From: Chitinophagales bacterium
Lineage (GTDB): Bacteria > Bacteroidota > Bacteroidia > Chitinophagales > JADIYW01
Length of the DNA: 64,000 nt
Reading direction: 5' to 3'
Assembly (NCBI GenBank): GCA_023957235.1
Contig: JAMLHI010000006.1
Location: forward strand, 1 to 64,000
Of the stretch, positions 16,408 to 26,103 are shown in pieces. The translations under genes and the position numbers were made by a program. The notes below the pieces were generated by a model. That model had not been told where the DNA came from and ran no database searches. It saw only the letters and a program-made list of their open reading frames with translations. The first letter of the stretch is position 1, and the number at the start of each line of letters is the position of its first letter.

Positions 16408-18867
16408 ATGAATATTTACGCGGAAGGCAATAATATGATTTATGGCCAGATAGGTCATTTGTTATTGATTACTACTTTTATTGCTGCTATTGCATCTAGT
16501 ATATCTTACTATTTGGCAGTCAAAAAATCTTTACAAGTTAACAATGCTTCATTATGGCTTAGGGCAGGGCGCAATTGGTTTATTATACATGCAGTAAGTG
16601 CCATCGGTGTTGCAGCCTTATTGATTTTAATGATTCAACAACATATATTTGAGTATAAATATATATGGCAGCATTCCTCTAGAGATTTATCTTTTAAGTT
16701 TTTACTTTCTGCTTTTTGGGAAGGGCAGGAGGGAAGTACGCTACTATGGATGTTCTGGCATAGCGTATTAGGTATTATCTTAATTTTTAAGGCTAAGAAA
16801 TGGGAAGCCCCGGTGATGTCAATTGTTGCTTTAGCACAAGTGATGCTGGCTTCTATGGAGTTGGGTTTTAATATAAAAGTGCCAAATATTGAGTTGGATT
16901 TTTCTCCTTTTTATTTTGCATTTAACTGGGCTGACTATAAAATGGGTAGCAATCCTTTTGCATTGGTGAAAGAAACAATGGATATTCCTGTATTTGCTAT
17001 GGACCCCAATTTTGTTTTTGAAGATGGAAACGGGCTGAATCCCTTATTGCAGAATTATTGGATGGTGATACATCCACCTACCTTATTTTTAGGTTATGCG
17101 TTGACTACAATTCCTTTTGCTTATGCTTTATCTTCTTTGTGGTTGAGAAACTATAAAGACTGGTTGCAACCCGCTCTTGAATGGACATTATGGGCTGTAG
17201 CAATATTAGGAATAGGTATATTGATGGGCGGAGCGTGGGCTTATGAAGCATTGAGCTTTGGAGGTTTTTGGGCTTGGGACCCAGTAGAAAATGCTTCTTT
17301 GGTTCCATGGATGTTGCTTGTGGCTGGACTGCATACGCTTATTGTATATAAGCATACCGGTTTTTCATTGATAACTACATATTTGTTTCTCATGGCTGGA
17401 ATGTGGTTTTCTTTGTATTCCAGTTTTCTGACCAAGAGCGGAGTTTTAGGAGATTCATCTGTTCATTCATTTACAGACATGGGGATGTCTGCTCAATTGG
17501 TGATTTCAATATTAGTGTTTTTAATTCCTTCTTTATGGATGTTTATTAAAAGATATAAGGAGATTCCTGGTAGAAAAGATGAAGAAGAAGTGTCGTCAAG
17601 AGAGTTTTGGGTTTTTATAGGTTCTTTGATATTTTTGGTCTCTGCACTTCATATTATCATTTTTACATCATTTCCTGTAATCAATAAAGTGATTGGTAGT
17701 AATATTGCTCCTCCAGATGAAGCACATTACAACAGTGTAGAAATTTGGATTGCTATCATGCTGGCATTTGGAGCAGCAGTCACCCAATTTTTTTCATTTA
17801 AAACGACTAATGTTAAAAAGGCATTGAAGGTGATATTGTCTTCTTTTTCTGTTTCTATTGCCTTGAGTATTTTTATTATCTATTATTTTAAGTTTTACAG
17901 ATTAGATTATTTATTGTTGACAGTAGCTTCAATATATGCAATCATTGGGAATGGATATTATTGGGTAAAAACTTTTAAAGGAAAGGTGTTGCATTCTGGT
18001 GGTTCTGTTACGCATATTGGTTTTGGGATATTTTTATTAGGGATATTAATTTCTCAAGGAAGGCAGCATGTTGTTTCTCTGAATAAGTTTGGTATTAATT
18101 ATGGTGAGAGTTTTTCAGCAGAAGAAAATGCAGAAAATATTCTTCTATACAAAGATGAGCCACAGATGATGAGTGGTTATAGAGTGACCTATTTGGGAGA
18201 TTCTACGGCATTACCAGATATTTATTTCAAAGTATTGTATGAGAAATTAAATAAAAAGGGCGATGTCATCAAGTCTTTTGTTTTAGAACCTCATGTTCAA
18301 ATCAATAAGAAAATGGGTAATGTTCCTAATCCTTCTACATATAAAACAATAGATAAAGATTTATATACACATATTACTACTGCCCCATTAAATGAAGATG
18401 GTACACCTGCTGATAGTTTATTGATAGAATCAAAAAAATTAGGTGTTGGAGATACAATTTTTGCGTCTAGATCCTTTGCGATTTTTGAGTCATTGAATCC
18501 AAAAGCAACTACCGATAAAATAGATCAACGACCAGATGATATAGTTGTAGGAGCCAAAATGCGCTTATTTACTATGGATACTAATTATGTGATTGAACCT
18601 AAATATTTTATCAGAGATTTGGTAGCAAGTTCCATTTCTGAAGGTGCAAAAGATTTAGATGTTAGATATTCATTGACAAAAATATTTCCTGAAGATGGCA
18701 AAGTCGAAATCACGATAGAGCAAAAACTCAAGAAGTTTATCATTATGAAAGCTATTATTTTTCCTTTTATTAACTTAGTATGGTTGGGTAGTATAGTGAT
18801 GTTTGTAGGGGTTTTATTAAGTCTTAGAAAACGCTATGCTGAAAAAGGAAGATTAAATGGTATCTAA
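16408..18867 (+). CDS. ccmF: Cytochrome c haem lyase subunit CcmF/CcsA-type
   Basis: A polytopic inner-membrane protein of 819 residues with about 15 hydrophobic segments. It carries the WWD-type haem-handling motif (GGFWAWDPVENASLVPW, near residue 290), the HPP motif of the family (MVIHPPTLFLGYA), and HSF/H segments expected to ligate haem. A large periplasmic domain (about 570-770) precedes the last membrane helix. The haem lyase attaches haem to CXXCH sites of apocytochromes. It is in an operon with ccmE and overlaps the next gene by 11 bases. The size is somewhat above that of E. coli CcmF (about 650), as is usual for Bacteroidota. Confidence 0.92.
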   Translation: MNIYAEGNNMIYGQIGHLLLITTFIAAIASSISYYLAVKKSLQVNNASLWLRAGRNWFIIHAVSAIGVAALLILMIQQHIFEYKYIWQHSSRDLSFKFLLSAFWEGQEGSTLLWMFWHSVLGIILIFKAKKWEAPVMSIVALAQVMLASMELGFNIKVPNIELDFSPFYFAFNWADYKMGSNPFALVKETMDIPVFAMDPNFVFEDGNGLNPLLQNYWMVIHPPTLFLGYALTTIPFAYALSSLWLRNYKDWLQPALEWTLWAVAILGIGILMGGAWAYEALSFGGFWAWDPVENASLVPWMLLVAGLHTLIVYKHTGFSLITTYLFLMAGMWFSLYSSFLTKSGVLGDSSVHSFTDMGMSAQLVISILVFLIPSLWMFIKRYKEIPGRKDEEEVSSREFWVFIGSLIFLVSALHIIIFTSFPVINKVIGSNIAPPDEAHYNSVEIWIAIMLAFGAAVTQFFSFKTTNVKKALKVILSSFSVSIALSIFIIYYFKFYRLDYLLLTVASIYAIIGNGYYWVKTFKGKVLHSGGSVTHIGFGIFLLGILISQGRQHVVSLNKFGINYGESFSAEENAENILLYKDEPQMMSGYRVTYLGDSTALPDIYFKVLYEKLNKKGDVIKSFVLEPHVQINKKMGNVPNPSTYKTIDKDLYTHITTAPLNEDGTPADSLLIESKKLGVGDTIFASRSFAIFESLNPKATTDKIDQRPDDIVVGAKMRLFTMDTNYVIEPKYFIRDLVASSISEGAKDLDVRYSLTKIFPEDGKVEITIEQKLKKFIIMKAIIFPFINLVWLGSIVMFVGVLLSLRKRYAEKGRLNGI

Positions 18868-19663
18868 CAATTTCAAGCGAATTGTCCTTATAGGCTCAGG
18901 AAGTGTAGCAAGCACTTTGGCAAAGGTATTATATAATAGTGGACATGAGATTTTGGAAGTGGTTTCAAGAAATCTTGCAAATGCTGAAAATTTAGCGCAA
19001 CAGGTTCATGCTAAGAGATTCATGGACGATTTCTCGAGGGTCACACAATATGCCAATCTTTATATCATTGCAGTATCAGACGATGCAATAGAAAATGTTG
19101 TTCAACAATTGCCTAATGTCAATGGTTTGGTAGTGCATACTTCTGGTTCGGTTGATAGCTCAGTTTTAAAATCTAAGTTTAAGAATTGGGGAGTATTTTA
19201 TCCTTTACAGACTTTTACCAAAGGAAGAGAATTGGATTTTAATAAAATTCCTATCCTTATTTATTCTAATAAATCTCAGCATTTGAATTTTCTTCAAGAG
19301 ATGGCTGCCAGTATAGGCTCTATCTCTTATACTTTAGATGATCATGCTAGGTCTCATGTACATATAGCAGCAGTCATCATTAATAATTTTGGAAATCATC
19401 TTTTAGTTTTAGCTAGAAAATATGTTACAGAGTATCAATTGCCACCACATATTTTTCAAGCGCTTATACAAGAAACGACTGCAAAAGCATTAGATATGGG
19501 CTCTGAAAACTCACAAACGGGTCCTGCAAAAAGAGGTGATTTGAAGACTATTGAAAAGCATTTGGAAATGATTCGTTCTTCAAATAACGTTACTTTATTT
19601 TCTTTGTACGAAATTTTTTCAAAGAGTATTATGGACTTATATGCTCCAAAACTGAATGATTAG
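18857..19663 (+). CDS. Rossmann-like and DUF2520 domain protein
   Basis: The protein has 268 residues. The N-terminal domain (IVLIGSGSVASTLAKVLYNSGH) is a dinucleotide-binding fold of the F420/NADP-oxidoreductase or ProC type, and the C-terminal DUF2520 half contains FYPLQTFTKGRELDF, AAVIINNFGNHLLVLA, and TGPAKRGDLKTIEKHL. The substrate is not known to me. It starts inside the last codons of ccmF (11-base overlap), so it is translationally coupled to the haem-lyase gene, though a functional link to cytochromes is not established. Confidence 0.85.
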   Translation: MVSNNFKRIVLIGSGSVASTLAKVLYNSGHEILEVVSRNLANAENLAQQVHAKRFMDDFSRVTQYANLYIIAVSDDAIENVVQQLPNVNGLVVHTSGSVDSSVLKSKFKNWGVFYPLQTFTKGRELDFNKIPILIYSNKSQHLNFLQEMAASIGSISYTLDDHARSHVHIAAVIINNFGNHLLVLARKYVTEYQLPPHIFQALIQETTAKALDMGSENSQTGPAKRGDLKTIEKHLEMIRSSNNVTLFSLYEIFSKSIMDLYAPKLND

Positions 19664-19685
19664 TTAATATTTTATTTGTTTGTCA

Positions 19686-20831
19686 ATGAGTTTTATTCAC
19701 GCTTCTATTTTTTATATTCATATTAAAACATTTGCAAAAATTGTCTATTTGCAATGTGTGAAACACTTTAGTATTAGAAGGTTCTTGTTTACTGTTCTAT
19801 TTGTATTATTATTTTCACTGGTTTCATTGATTGTATTAGTAACGAGATTATTGGATGAAATTTTATTTCCAAATTATCGACGATTAAAAATTAAAGAGCC
19901 AGTATTTATTATTGCTAATCCTAGAAGTGGTACTACTTTTTTGCACCGTTTGTTTTGCTTGGATGAAGAAAGATATGGATATACTTTATTATATCATACC
20001 ATATTGCCATCTATTACTATATTCAAAATCATCAATTTTTTTGGCTTTATTGATAGTAAAATTGGGCATCCTATGCGTAAGACATTTGATTATCTAGATG
20101 GTATCTTCTTTAAAGGATGGGAAGATATTCACCCGATGGGATTCAATCAGTCAGAAGAAGATGAAGGAACATTTATTTTCACTTTAATCACTAGTGGTAT
20201 TTTTCTGCTTTGTCCATACATGGATGAGATTAGTTATGTAAGATTTCCTGATTTAATGTCTGAAAAGGAAAGAAAGCAATTGTCTGAATACTACAAGTCT
20301 TCTATTCAGAGATTTATGTATGTTTTAGGTTCTGATAAGGTTTTTTTATCTAAGAATGTGATGTCAACTGGCCGCCTGAATACGATTATTGAATTATTTC
20401 CAGATGCTAGGATTGTATATATCGTCAGAAGTCCTTATGAGGCAGTGCCTTCATTTATTAGCATGTTCTCTGCTGCGTGGAAAGCGCATAGCCCTGAAAT
20501 TCCTGAAAATTCACCTTATCATAGAGCTTGGGGTGAATTGGCAATGGAATATTATATTTATTTTCATGAGAATATTAAGAAGCTGCCAGCTCATCAATGG
20601 TGCACTTTAAAGTATGAGGATTTGGTCAATCACCCACATCAAGAGATGATCAAAATATATAATCATTTTAATATTGATGTGAGTAGTGCTTTTAATGAAA
20701 GGTTAAAAAAAGCTTTAGGGAGAGCCAAAAATTACAAAAGTGGCCACAGTTATTCTCTCGAACAATATGGTATGAGTAAGGAAGAAGTGAGAGATAGGCT
20801 GCAAGAGGTTTTTGATAGGTATCAATTTTAA
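19686..20831 (+). CDS. Membrane-anchored sulfotransferase family protein
   Basis: The protein has about 381 residues. After one or two N-terminal hydrophobic segments (about 20-55, with FTVLFVLLFSLVSLIVLV), a sulfotransferase domain begins with the 5'-phosphosulfate loop NPRSGTTFLHRL and continues to the 3'-phosphate motif RIVYIVRSPYEAVPSF. Such enzymes transfer sulfate from PAPS to small molecules or glycans; the acceptor here is unknown. The ATG at 19686 is preferred to the TTG at 19680. The preceding gene ends 22 bases upstream. The full domain looks intact. Confidence 0.85.
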   Translation: MSFIHASIFYIHIKTFAKIVYLQCVKHFSIRRFLFTVLFVLLFSLVSLIVLVTRLLDEILFPNYRRLKIKEPVFIIANPRSGTTFLHRLFCLDEERYGYTLLYHTILPSITIFKIINFFGFIDSKIGHPMRKTFDYLDGIFFKGWEDIHPMGFNQSEEDEGTFIFTLITSGIFLLCPYMDEISYVRFPDLMSEKERKQLSEYYKSSIQRFMYVLGSDKVFLSKNVMSTGRLNTIIELFPDARIVYIVRSPYEAVPSFISMFSAAWKAHSPEIPENSPYHRAWGELAMEYYIYFHENIKKLPAHQWCTLKYEDLVNHPHQEMIKIYNHFNIDVSSAFNERLKKALGRAKNYKSGHSYSLEQYGMSKEEVRDRLQEVFDRYQF

Positions 20832-20909
20832 ATCATTATTTGTCTGAGCTTTCTACATTTCGGTATTCTTTTTGAGGTATATTTATTCAAATTTTTTTAA
20901 CATAATTTT

Positions 20910-21797
20910 ATGAGATTGAAGTATTTGACCCTTATTGGGTTTGTTCCCCTTCTAGTGGGTACATCATGTGTCAGTAAAAAGGCATTTAGAGCGGAGGCTG
21001 CCAAGCTGGAAAACCTTCAAAACATTCACACTTCTTTGCAGACAGATCTTAGAAACTGTGAAACAAATAAAAATGCTGCGAATCAAAAGATATCAAAATT
21101 GGAAGCTGATAATTCAGCATTAGAAGGAAGAATTAAGGATTTGTTGAATCAAATAGACTTTTTGAAAGATAATAATAATGTTGTCATTAAACAGTTAAGT
21201 GATTTGTCAGTAATATCTTCTTCTCAAGCCGAGAGCATTAAGAAATCTTTGGATAATATTGGTGCAAAAGATATGTATATTCAAGATTTACAGTCGGCTA
21301 TTGCTAGGAAGGATTCCTTGAATATGGCTTTGGTCATGAATCTGAAGGGAGCCATCGGTGATTTGAATGATTCTGATATTGAAATTAAAGTGGATAAAAG
21401 TGCAGTTTATGTTTCAATTTCTGATAAATTATTATTCAAGACAGGTAGCTATGAAGTGACAGATAAAGCGATGGGCGTATTAGCTAAAGTGGCAAAGGTA
21501 CTTCAAAATCAACCAGAAATTGAGTTTATCGTAGAAGGTCATACAGATAATGTTCCTATCAAGGGTGGTCCAATTAAAGATAACTGGGATTTGTCTGTGT
21601 TAAGGGCTACTTCTGTTGTAAGAATCTTACAAAATAATTTTGGATTGCAACCCAAACGTATGACTGCTGGTGGTAGAAGTGAGTATGTTCCTGTGGCTGA
21701 CAATACAACTGTGGAAGGTCGTTCCAAAAATAGAAGAACACGAATTGTAATTCTTCCTCAATTGGATCAGTTCTTTAAGCTTTTAGAAACCAAATAA
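20910..21797 (+). CDS. OmpA-family outer-membrane lipoprotein
   Basis: The 295 residues begin with a lipoprotein signal peptide (lipobox LVGTSC, Cys at about residue 20). Residues about 28-135 form a coiled coil (LENLQNIHTSLQTDL, ISKLEADNSALEGRI). The C-terminal OmpA domain binds peptidoglycan: EGHTDNVPIKGG, NWDLSVLRATSVVRIL and EGRSKNRRTRIVI hold the family residues. It would tether the outer membrane to the cell wall. The gene is monocistronic, with a terminator at 21811. Confidence 0.9.
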   Translation: MRLKYLTLIGFVPLLVGTSCVSKKAFRAEAAKLENLQNIHTSLQTDLRNCETNKNAANQKISKLEADNSALEGRIKDLLNQIDFLKDNNNVVIKQLSDLSVISSSQAESIKKSLDNIGAKDMYIQDLQSAIARKDSLNMALVMNLKGAIGDLNDSDIEIKVDKSAVYVSISDKLLFKTGSYEVTDKAMGVLAKVAKVLQNQPEIEFIVEGHTDNVPIKGGPIKDNWDLSVLRATSVVRILQNNFGLQPKRMTAGGRSEYVPVADNTTVEGRSKNRRTRIVILPQLDQFFKLLETK

Positions 21798-21810
21798 GAT
21801 TTGCAATTTT

Positions 21811-21844
21811 AAAGTCCTTATTATCAAAATAAGGGCTTTTTTTT
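21811..21844 (+). terminator. Terminator after the OmpA-family gene
   Basis: Stem AGTCCTTAT / ATAAGGGCT (one U-G pair) with a short loop, followed by a run of eight Ts. Confidence 0.85.
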
Positions 21845-21969
21845 GCCTATAAATGAATGAATATAATTTGATATAATATTTAACTTGTTGTATATAAATG
21901 GAAAATTCGAATGATTTTTTTTTGTTAAAATATTTTATTGAGATGTTGTTTATAAGATAATTATTTTGC

Positions 21970-21977
21970 TACCTTTG
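21970..21977 (+). promoter_or_regulatory. -7 box of the tRNA-Ser promoter
   Basis: TACCTTTG lies 5 bases before the tRNA. A TTG at 21946-21948 is 21 bases upstream, close to the ideal 19. Confidence 0.55.
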
Positions 21978-21982
21978 CCCTC

Positions 21983-22070
21983 GGAGAAATGGCAGAGCGG
22001 TTTAATGCGGCGGTCTTGAAAACCGTTGACTGTAATAGGTCCGGGGGTTCGAATCCCTCTTTCTCCGCCA
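21983..22070 (+). tRNA. tRNA-Ser (anticodon UGA)
   Basis: The 88-base sequence folds as a class II tRNA. The acceptor stem is GGAGAAA / TTTCTCC with discriminator G and an encoded CCA. The anticodon loop CTTGAAA (stem GCGGT / ACCGT) gives TGA, reading UCA and related serine codons. A variable arm follows (TGACTGTAATAGGTCC region), and the T-loop GGTTCGAATCC is intact. Confidence 0.96.
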
Positions 22071-22076
22071 GACAAA

Positions 22077-22107
22077 AGTCCTAAATTTCCTAGTTTAGGA
22101 CTTTTTT
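22077..22107 (+). terminator. Terminator after tRNA-Ser
   Basis: Perfect nine-base stem AGTCCTAAA / TTTAGGACT followed by T6, 6 bases behind the tRNA. Confidence 0.9.
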
Positions 22108-22233
22108 ATTTTGTTTCTTAGTTGACTTCTTGAGTATAATAAAACTTTTTCCTTTACTTTCTAATTTATCCTTAGGAGCTTGATTGGCTTCTTTAGAATG
22201 AAGATGAATCAATGATGTATTTGAGTTGATTTG

Positions 22234-22265
22234 AAATAAAAAAGGTTGCTATATTTTAGCAACCT
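22234..22265 (-). terminator. Terminator after sppA
   Basis: Perfect ten-base stem AAGGTTGCTA / TAGCAACCTT with a 4-5 base loop. On the minus strand it is followed by T6 (the A-run at 22236-22241). It lies 22 bases behind the sppA stop. Confidence 0.88.
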
Positions 22266-22287
22266 TCTTCAATAAAATATATTCTGT

Positions 22288-24057
22288 TTATTTAAATCGT
22301 ATTTCGTATGGAAGTCTTGTTTGAACACCATTTAATTCTTTGAGGGTATTGATTTGTTTGATATAGTTATACTCATTGCCCAATACTTTGGAAAGTGTTT
22401 TGTCAATAGATTCATCTTGTTTGCCACTGATTAATTCCATAATAGTTTCAAAGGTAGTTTTGGCAACTGGATAATTTTTTAACTGATAGGTATCGATTTC
22501 AGCTAAACCTTTTGCAATCTGTATTGCTGTCTCGATATTTCCCAAAGTATCCACTAAACCTAATTTTAACGCATCTTCTCCTGTCCAGACTCTTCCTCTT
22601 GCAATCTTATCTGCATCTTCTATAGACATTTTTCTACCTTCAGATACATGTTTTAAAAATAATTGATAAGTGTTTTGGATACTTTTGGTCATGGTTGCTT
22701 TTTCTTTTTCGTCCCATGGTCTTGTCATAGAGCCAAAGTCTGCATAGTTATTTGTTTTTACTTCATCAAATGTAATTCCAAGATGAGTAGTTAATGCATT
22801 TTGGATATTGAACATCATGCCAAATACACCGATAGACCCAGTAATTGTTGTTGCGTCTGCTACAATCTTATTGGCTGAAGTGGAAATATAATACCCACCA
22901 GATGCAGCAAGATTTCCCATAGATACAACAATAGGTAGCTTGGTTTGAGCCAATTGTATTTCTCTCAAAATTTGTTCTGATGCAAATGCACTTCCTCCAG
23001 GTGAGTTGACTCTCAATACAATAGCTTTCACATCTTTGTCCAATCGAGCATCTCGTATCATTTTGACATAATCTTTGCCATAGATTTTTCCTGAGCCAGC
23101 ACCTGAACCATCTACAATTTCGCCTTCTGCATAGATAACAGCAATTTTGTTTTTGCTTTTATCACTATTTTTATCTTTAATAGAAGCTTGGTAATCTTTT
23201 AAAGATACTGTTTTGAGTTTATCGTCTTTATTGTACCCAAATTTTTCTTTAAGTTCAGATTCTACTTCATCTTCATATTTCAGTCCATCAATAAATTTAT
23301 ATTTTAAAGCATCTTCTGCCATAAATGCATCAAGATTATTGGCAATTGCTTGAAGACTGTCGATACTGATATTTCGGATAGAAGATAATTGGTTTAAATA
23401 GTTTTTATGTATAGAATTGAGATAGGTTTCTACTTGCAGTCTATTTTCAGGGCTCATTGATTTCAATCTGAAAGGTTCAGTTGCACTTTTAAATTCTCCA
23501 GCGTAGAAAATCATTGGCTGAATTTTAAGCTTCTCCAACAGTCCAGTATAATACATGATTTCGCTTGACATACCATTAAACTCAATTATTCCCATTGGAT
23601 TGAGATAAGATTTATCAGCTACAGCGTTGATTAAAACACTCTGCTCAGAAATACTGTTGCTATAAGCATAAAGTAATTTGCCGGATTTTTTAAATGCTTC
23701 TAAACTTCTGACCAGTTCCATCATGTTGGCTGGCATTGCAGAAAGTTGGTCGGTGTTTAACCATATTGCTTTGATCTTGTCATCTTTGCTCGCTGCTGCA
23801 AGTATATCTTTTAAATCTTTCAGCCCAATGATAGGGTCTGTGCTAAAGCTACCCGAAAGCATATCAAAACTATTGAAAGGGTCTTCAATAGAGAGGTCGG
23901 GTAAGTTGCCTACTAAAGTGAGTTTTAAGATGCTGTTGGATGATATTTTTGTAGTGTCAGAACTAGCGCCAAGGCTAGAAATAACAATGAAAAATAAAAA
24001 TATAGATATGAAAATCCCAACAATTGTAGCAAACACGATTTTAATAAATCCTTTCAT
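22288..24057 (-). CDS. sppA: Signal peptide peptidase SppA, 67-kDa type
   Basis: A membrane-bound serine protease that degrades cleaved signal peptides. The 589 residues include an N-terminal membrane anchor (5-30) and two tandem S49 domains. The C-terminal domain has the nucleophile Ser in MGNLAASGGYYIS, with the neighbouring GGSAFASEQI and TTITGSIGVFG segments. The general-base Lys comes from the N-terminal domain (AVADKSYLNPMG), as in E. coli SppA. The gene is intact, of normal length for the long form, and divergent from folK. Confidence 0.95.
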   Translation of the reverse strand: MKGFIKIVFATIVGIFISIFLFFIVISSLGASSDTTKISSNSILKLTLVGNLPDLSIEDPFNSFDMLSGSFSTDPIIGLKDLKDILAAASKDDKIKAIWLNTDQLSAMPANMMELVRSLEAFKKSGKLLYAYSNSISEQSVLINAVADKSYLNPMGIIEFNGMSSEIMYYTGLLEKLKIQPMIFYAGEFKSATEPFRLKSMSPENRLQVETYLNSIHKNYLNQLSSIRNISIDSLQAIANNLDAFMAEDALKYKFIDGLKYEDEVESELKEKFGYNKDDKLKTVSLKDYQASIKDKNSDKSKNKIAVIYAEGEIVDGSGAGSGKIYGKDYVKMIRDARLDKDVKAIVLRVNSPGGSAFASEQILREIQLAQTKLPIVVSMGNLAASGGYYISTSANKIVADATTITGSIGVFGMMFNIQNALTTHLGITFDEVKTNNYADFGSMTRPWDEKEKATMTKSIQNTYQLFLKHVSEGRKMSIEDADKIARGRVWTGEDALKLGLVDTLGNIETAIQIAKGLAEIDTYQLKNYPVAKTTFETIMELISGKQDESIDKTLSKVLGNEYNYIKQINTLKELNGVQTRLPYEIRFK

Positions 24058-24216
24058 AAGTATTTTTTGTAACTCGAAAGTATTTAATTGATTCTATTAT
24101 TTGGCGATTTTGATGTGAAAAAATGAAAATTTGATAAGAACTTAATTTTCTTTAAGTATTTTATTCATTTATTCCCTAGTAAGTCTTTTTTTTACACTGA
24201 GATATATAAAGAAGAA

Positions 24217-24702
24217 GTGAATACGGCATATTTATCATTAGGGAGTAATTTGGGAGATAGGAAAAAGAACTTATTGGAAATAAGTCGTTTATTATCAAAT
24301 TGTCCTATTGAGATTATTCAATCTTCATCTATTTATGAAACTAGTCCATGGGGGGTGAAAGATGCACAACCCAATTATTATAATCAAGTATTGAAAATTT
24401 ATACATCTTTGTATCCTTTTGGATTAATGAATATCCTCCAATCTATAGAAGTAAAAATGGGAAGAATAGAAAAAGGGAATCTACAAGCTCGGACAGCAGA
24501 TATTGATATCATACTATTTAATGACTGGAGAATTTATTCAGATACTTTGCAGATTCCGCATCCGCGATTTAAAGAAAGATTTTTTGTGTTAAAACCGTTA
24601 ATGGAAATAGCTGCAGATGTCCATGACCCGGAAAGCTTATTGACAATTAGTGAGTTGTATAGCAATTGCAAAGATATATTGGAAATTCAAATTGTCTCTT
24701 AG
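24217..24702 (+). CDS. folK: 2-amino-4-hydroxy-6-hydroxymethyldihydropteridine pyrophosphokinase
   Basis: It transfers pyrophosphate from ATP to the pterin in folate synthesis. The 161 residues contain LSLGSNLGDRKKNL, YETSPWGVKDAQPNYYN, and the ATP/metal motif ARTADIDIILF followed by IPHPRFKERFFVL. The start codon is GTG at 24217, directly before the NTAYLSLGSN segment. The stop abuts the ATG of the deoxynucleoside kinase gene without a gap, so the two are one operon. Confidence 0.96.
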   Translation: MNTAYLSLGSNLGDRKKNLLEISRLLSNCPIEIIQSSSIYETSPWGVKDAQPNYYNQVLKIYTSLYPFGLMNILQSIEVKMGRIEKGNLQARTADIDIILFNDWRIYSDTLQIPHPRFKERFFVLKPLMEIAADVHDPESLLTISELYSNCKDILEIQIVS

Positions 24703-25350
24703 ATGTATTATAAGTATATTGCCATAGAAGGAAATATCGGAGCTGGAAAGACAACTTTAGCTCAGTTGCTTTCAGAAGTATATAATGGACGGTTGATATT
24801 AGAGGAGTTTCATGAAAATCCTTATTTGTCAATGTTTTATGATAATCCGGAAAAGTTTGCCTTACAATTAGAAACTTCTTTTCTCTTGGACAGATACAAG
24901 CAATTGAATTCTATTCTCAGTGAGCCAAATATTTTTAAGGATTTTGTGATTGCAGATTATATGCTTTCTAAATCTCTACTCTTCTCAAAAATCAATCTCA
25001 ATACTGCTGATTTTAAGTTATATTCTAGTTTTTTTGATATTATCAAAAAGAGATTACCAATGCCTGAAATTGTTTTTTATTTACATGCAGATACTGAACA
25101 ATTGAAAAAAAATATTCAGAAAAGAGGAAGGTCGTATGAGCAGAATATTAATAGGCATTACCTCTCCAAAATTGAAAAGATTTATTTTGAATATTTTAAA
25201 CAAAACCCTCATTTGAAAGTCGTTATTATAGATGTCAATGGCAAAGACTGGATATCAGACATGTATGCTTATGAGTCACTTTTGGATGTTTTTGAGCAAG
25301 AATATAAGTTGGGGATGAATTATATCACTTTGCAAGATGAATGGTCGTAG
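24703..25350 (+). CDS. Deoxynucleoside kinase family protein
   Basis: The protein has 215 residues of the dNK/dGK type. The P-loop is EGNIGAGKTTLA, followed by the EEFHENPYLSMFY substrate segment, FLLDRYKQL, and the LID-like KKNIQKRGRSYEQ. It should phosphorylate a deoxynucleoside with ATP for salvage; which one cannot be told. The ATG follows the folK stop directly. Pairing with folK is common in Bacteroidota as far as I recall. Confidence 0.9.
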   Translation: MYYKYIAIEGNIGAGKTTLAQLLSEVYNGRLILEEFHENPYLSMFYDNPEKFALQLETSFLLDRYKQLNSILSEPNIFKDFVIADYMLSKSLLFSKINLNTADFKLYSSFFDIIKKRLPMPEIVFYLHADTEQLKKNIQKRGRSYEQNINRHYLSKIEKIYFEYFKQNPHLKVVIIDVNGKDWISDMYAYESLLDVFEQEYKLGMNYITLQDEWS

Positions 25351-25448
25351 ATGTTAATTTTTATTTAAAATTAAAATTTGAATAGCAAATATGCTTCTTG
25401 TATTGTAGATGTGTGTATCTTGTATTACAAATAAACTAAACTATACTT

Positions 25449-25928
25449 ATGAAAAAATCACTTTTTGCATTCTTGATGATTGCAGTTTTGGCAGTAACTT
25501 TTACATCTTGTAAAAAAGAAAAGGAAGAAGGTCCTGTAAATTTGACTAATAACTCATTCGCTGTAAATGGAAAAGTTATTAAGGGAAATGCAACTATTGG
25601 GTCTATTTTTAGTGCTAATACACTATTGTTAATTTCAGAAGATACAGTTGATGCTTCTACAGTAATGATATTATTTAAAGCTAAACCTGCAGCCTCTGGA
25701 GATTTTAATTTTAAAGGTATTCTTCAATTGAAAGATTTAGGTGTTAGTGATTTAATTCTTTCTGTAACTAGTGGAGGTAAAACATACGTGAGCACTACTT
25801 CTAATACAGAAAAGGTGAAGGTAGAAGTGAATTCTGGAAAATTAAAAGTAACTGTGCCTGAAGTTACAATTGCTGAGGCTACTGGTACAGGTACAATCAA
25901 ATTCCAAGGGATATTGGTAGAAAACTAA
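25449..25928 (+). CDS. Small lipoprotein of unknown function
   Basis: The protein has 159 residues with a lipoprotein signal (lipobox TFTSC, Cys at about 21) followed by a charged KKEKEEG segment. The mature part is mostly beta strands and ends KLKVTVPEVTIAEAT...IKFQGILVEN. The same plan, with the closing K-L-T/K-V...P.v......I.lkG.L.E, is seen in the lipoprotein at 27986, so the two are probably distant paralogues. I do not recognise a family. It is monocistronic with its own terminator. Confidence 0.75.
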   Translation: MKKSLFAFLMIAVLAVTFTSCKKEKEEGPVNLTNNSFAVNGKVIKGNATIGSIFSANTLLLISEDTVDASTVMILFKAKPAASGDFNFKGILQLKDLGVSDLILSVTSGGKTYVSTTSNTEKVKVEVNSGKLKVTVPEVTIAEATGTGTIKFQGILVEN

Positions 25929-25950
25929 TTTTTATATTTACAAAGTTATA

Positions 25951-25986
25951 AATCCTGATTGGGCAATGTCTGGTCAGGATTTTTTA
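25951..25986 (+). terminator. Terminator after the 25.4-kb lipoprotein gene
   Basis: Stem ATCCTGA / TCAGGAT with a 15-base loop, followed by T6. Confidence 0.8.
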
Positions 25987-26103
25987 TTTAATAAATAAAT
26001 AGTGAAAATTAATATAGGTATTTAATTATAATATTGTAAAAAATATTATATTGAAATGAAACAGATTTTATAACTGATTATTACACTTTAAAATCTTTTT
26101 GCT

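Noticed and set aside
24703..25350. Thymidylate kinase
   Set aside because: The EEFHENPYLSMFY and FLLDRYKQL segments fit deoxynucleoside kinases better than Tmk.
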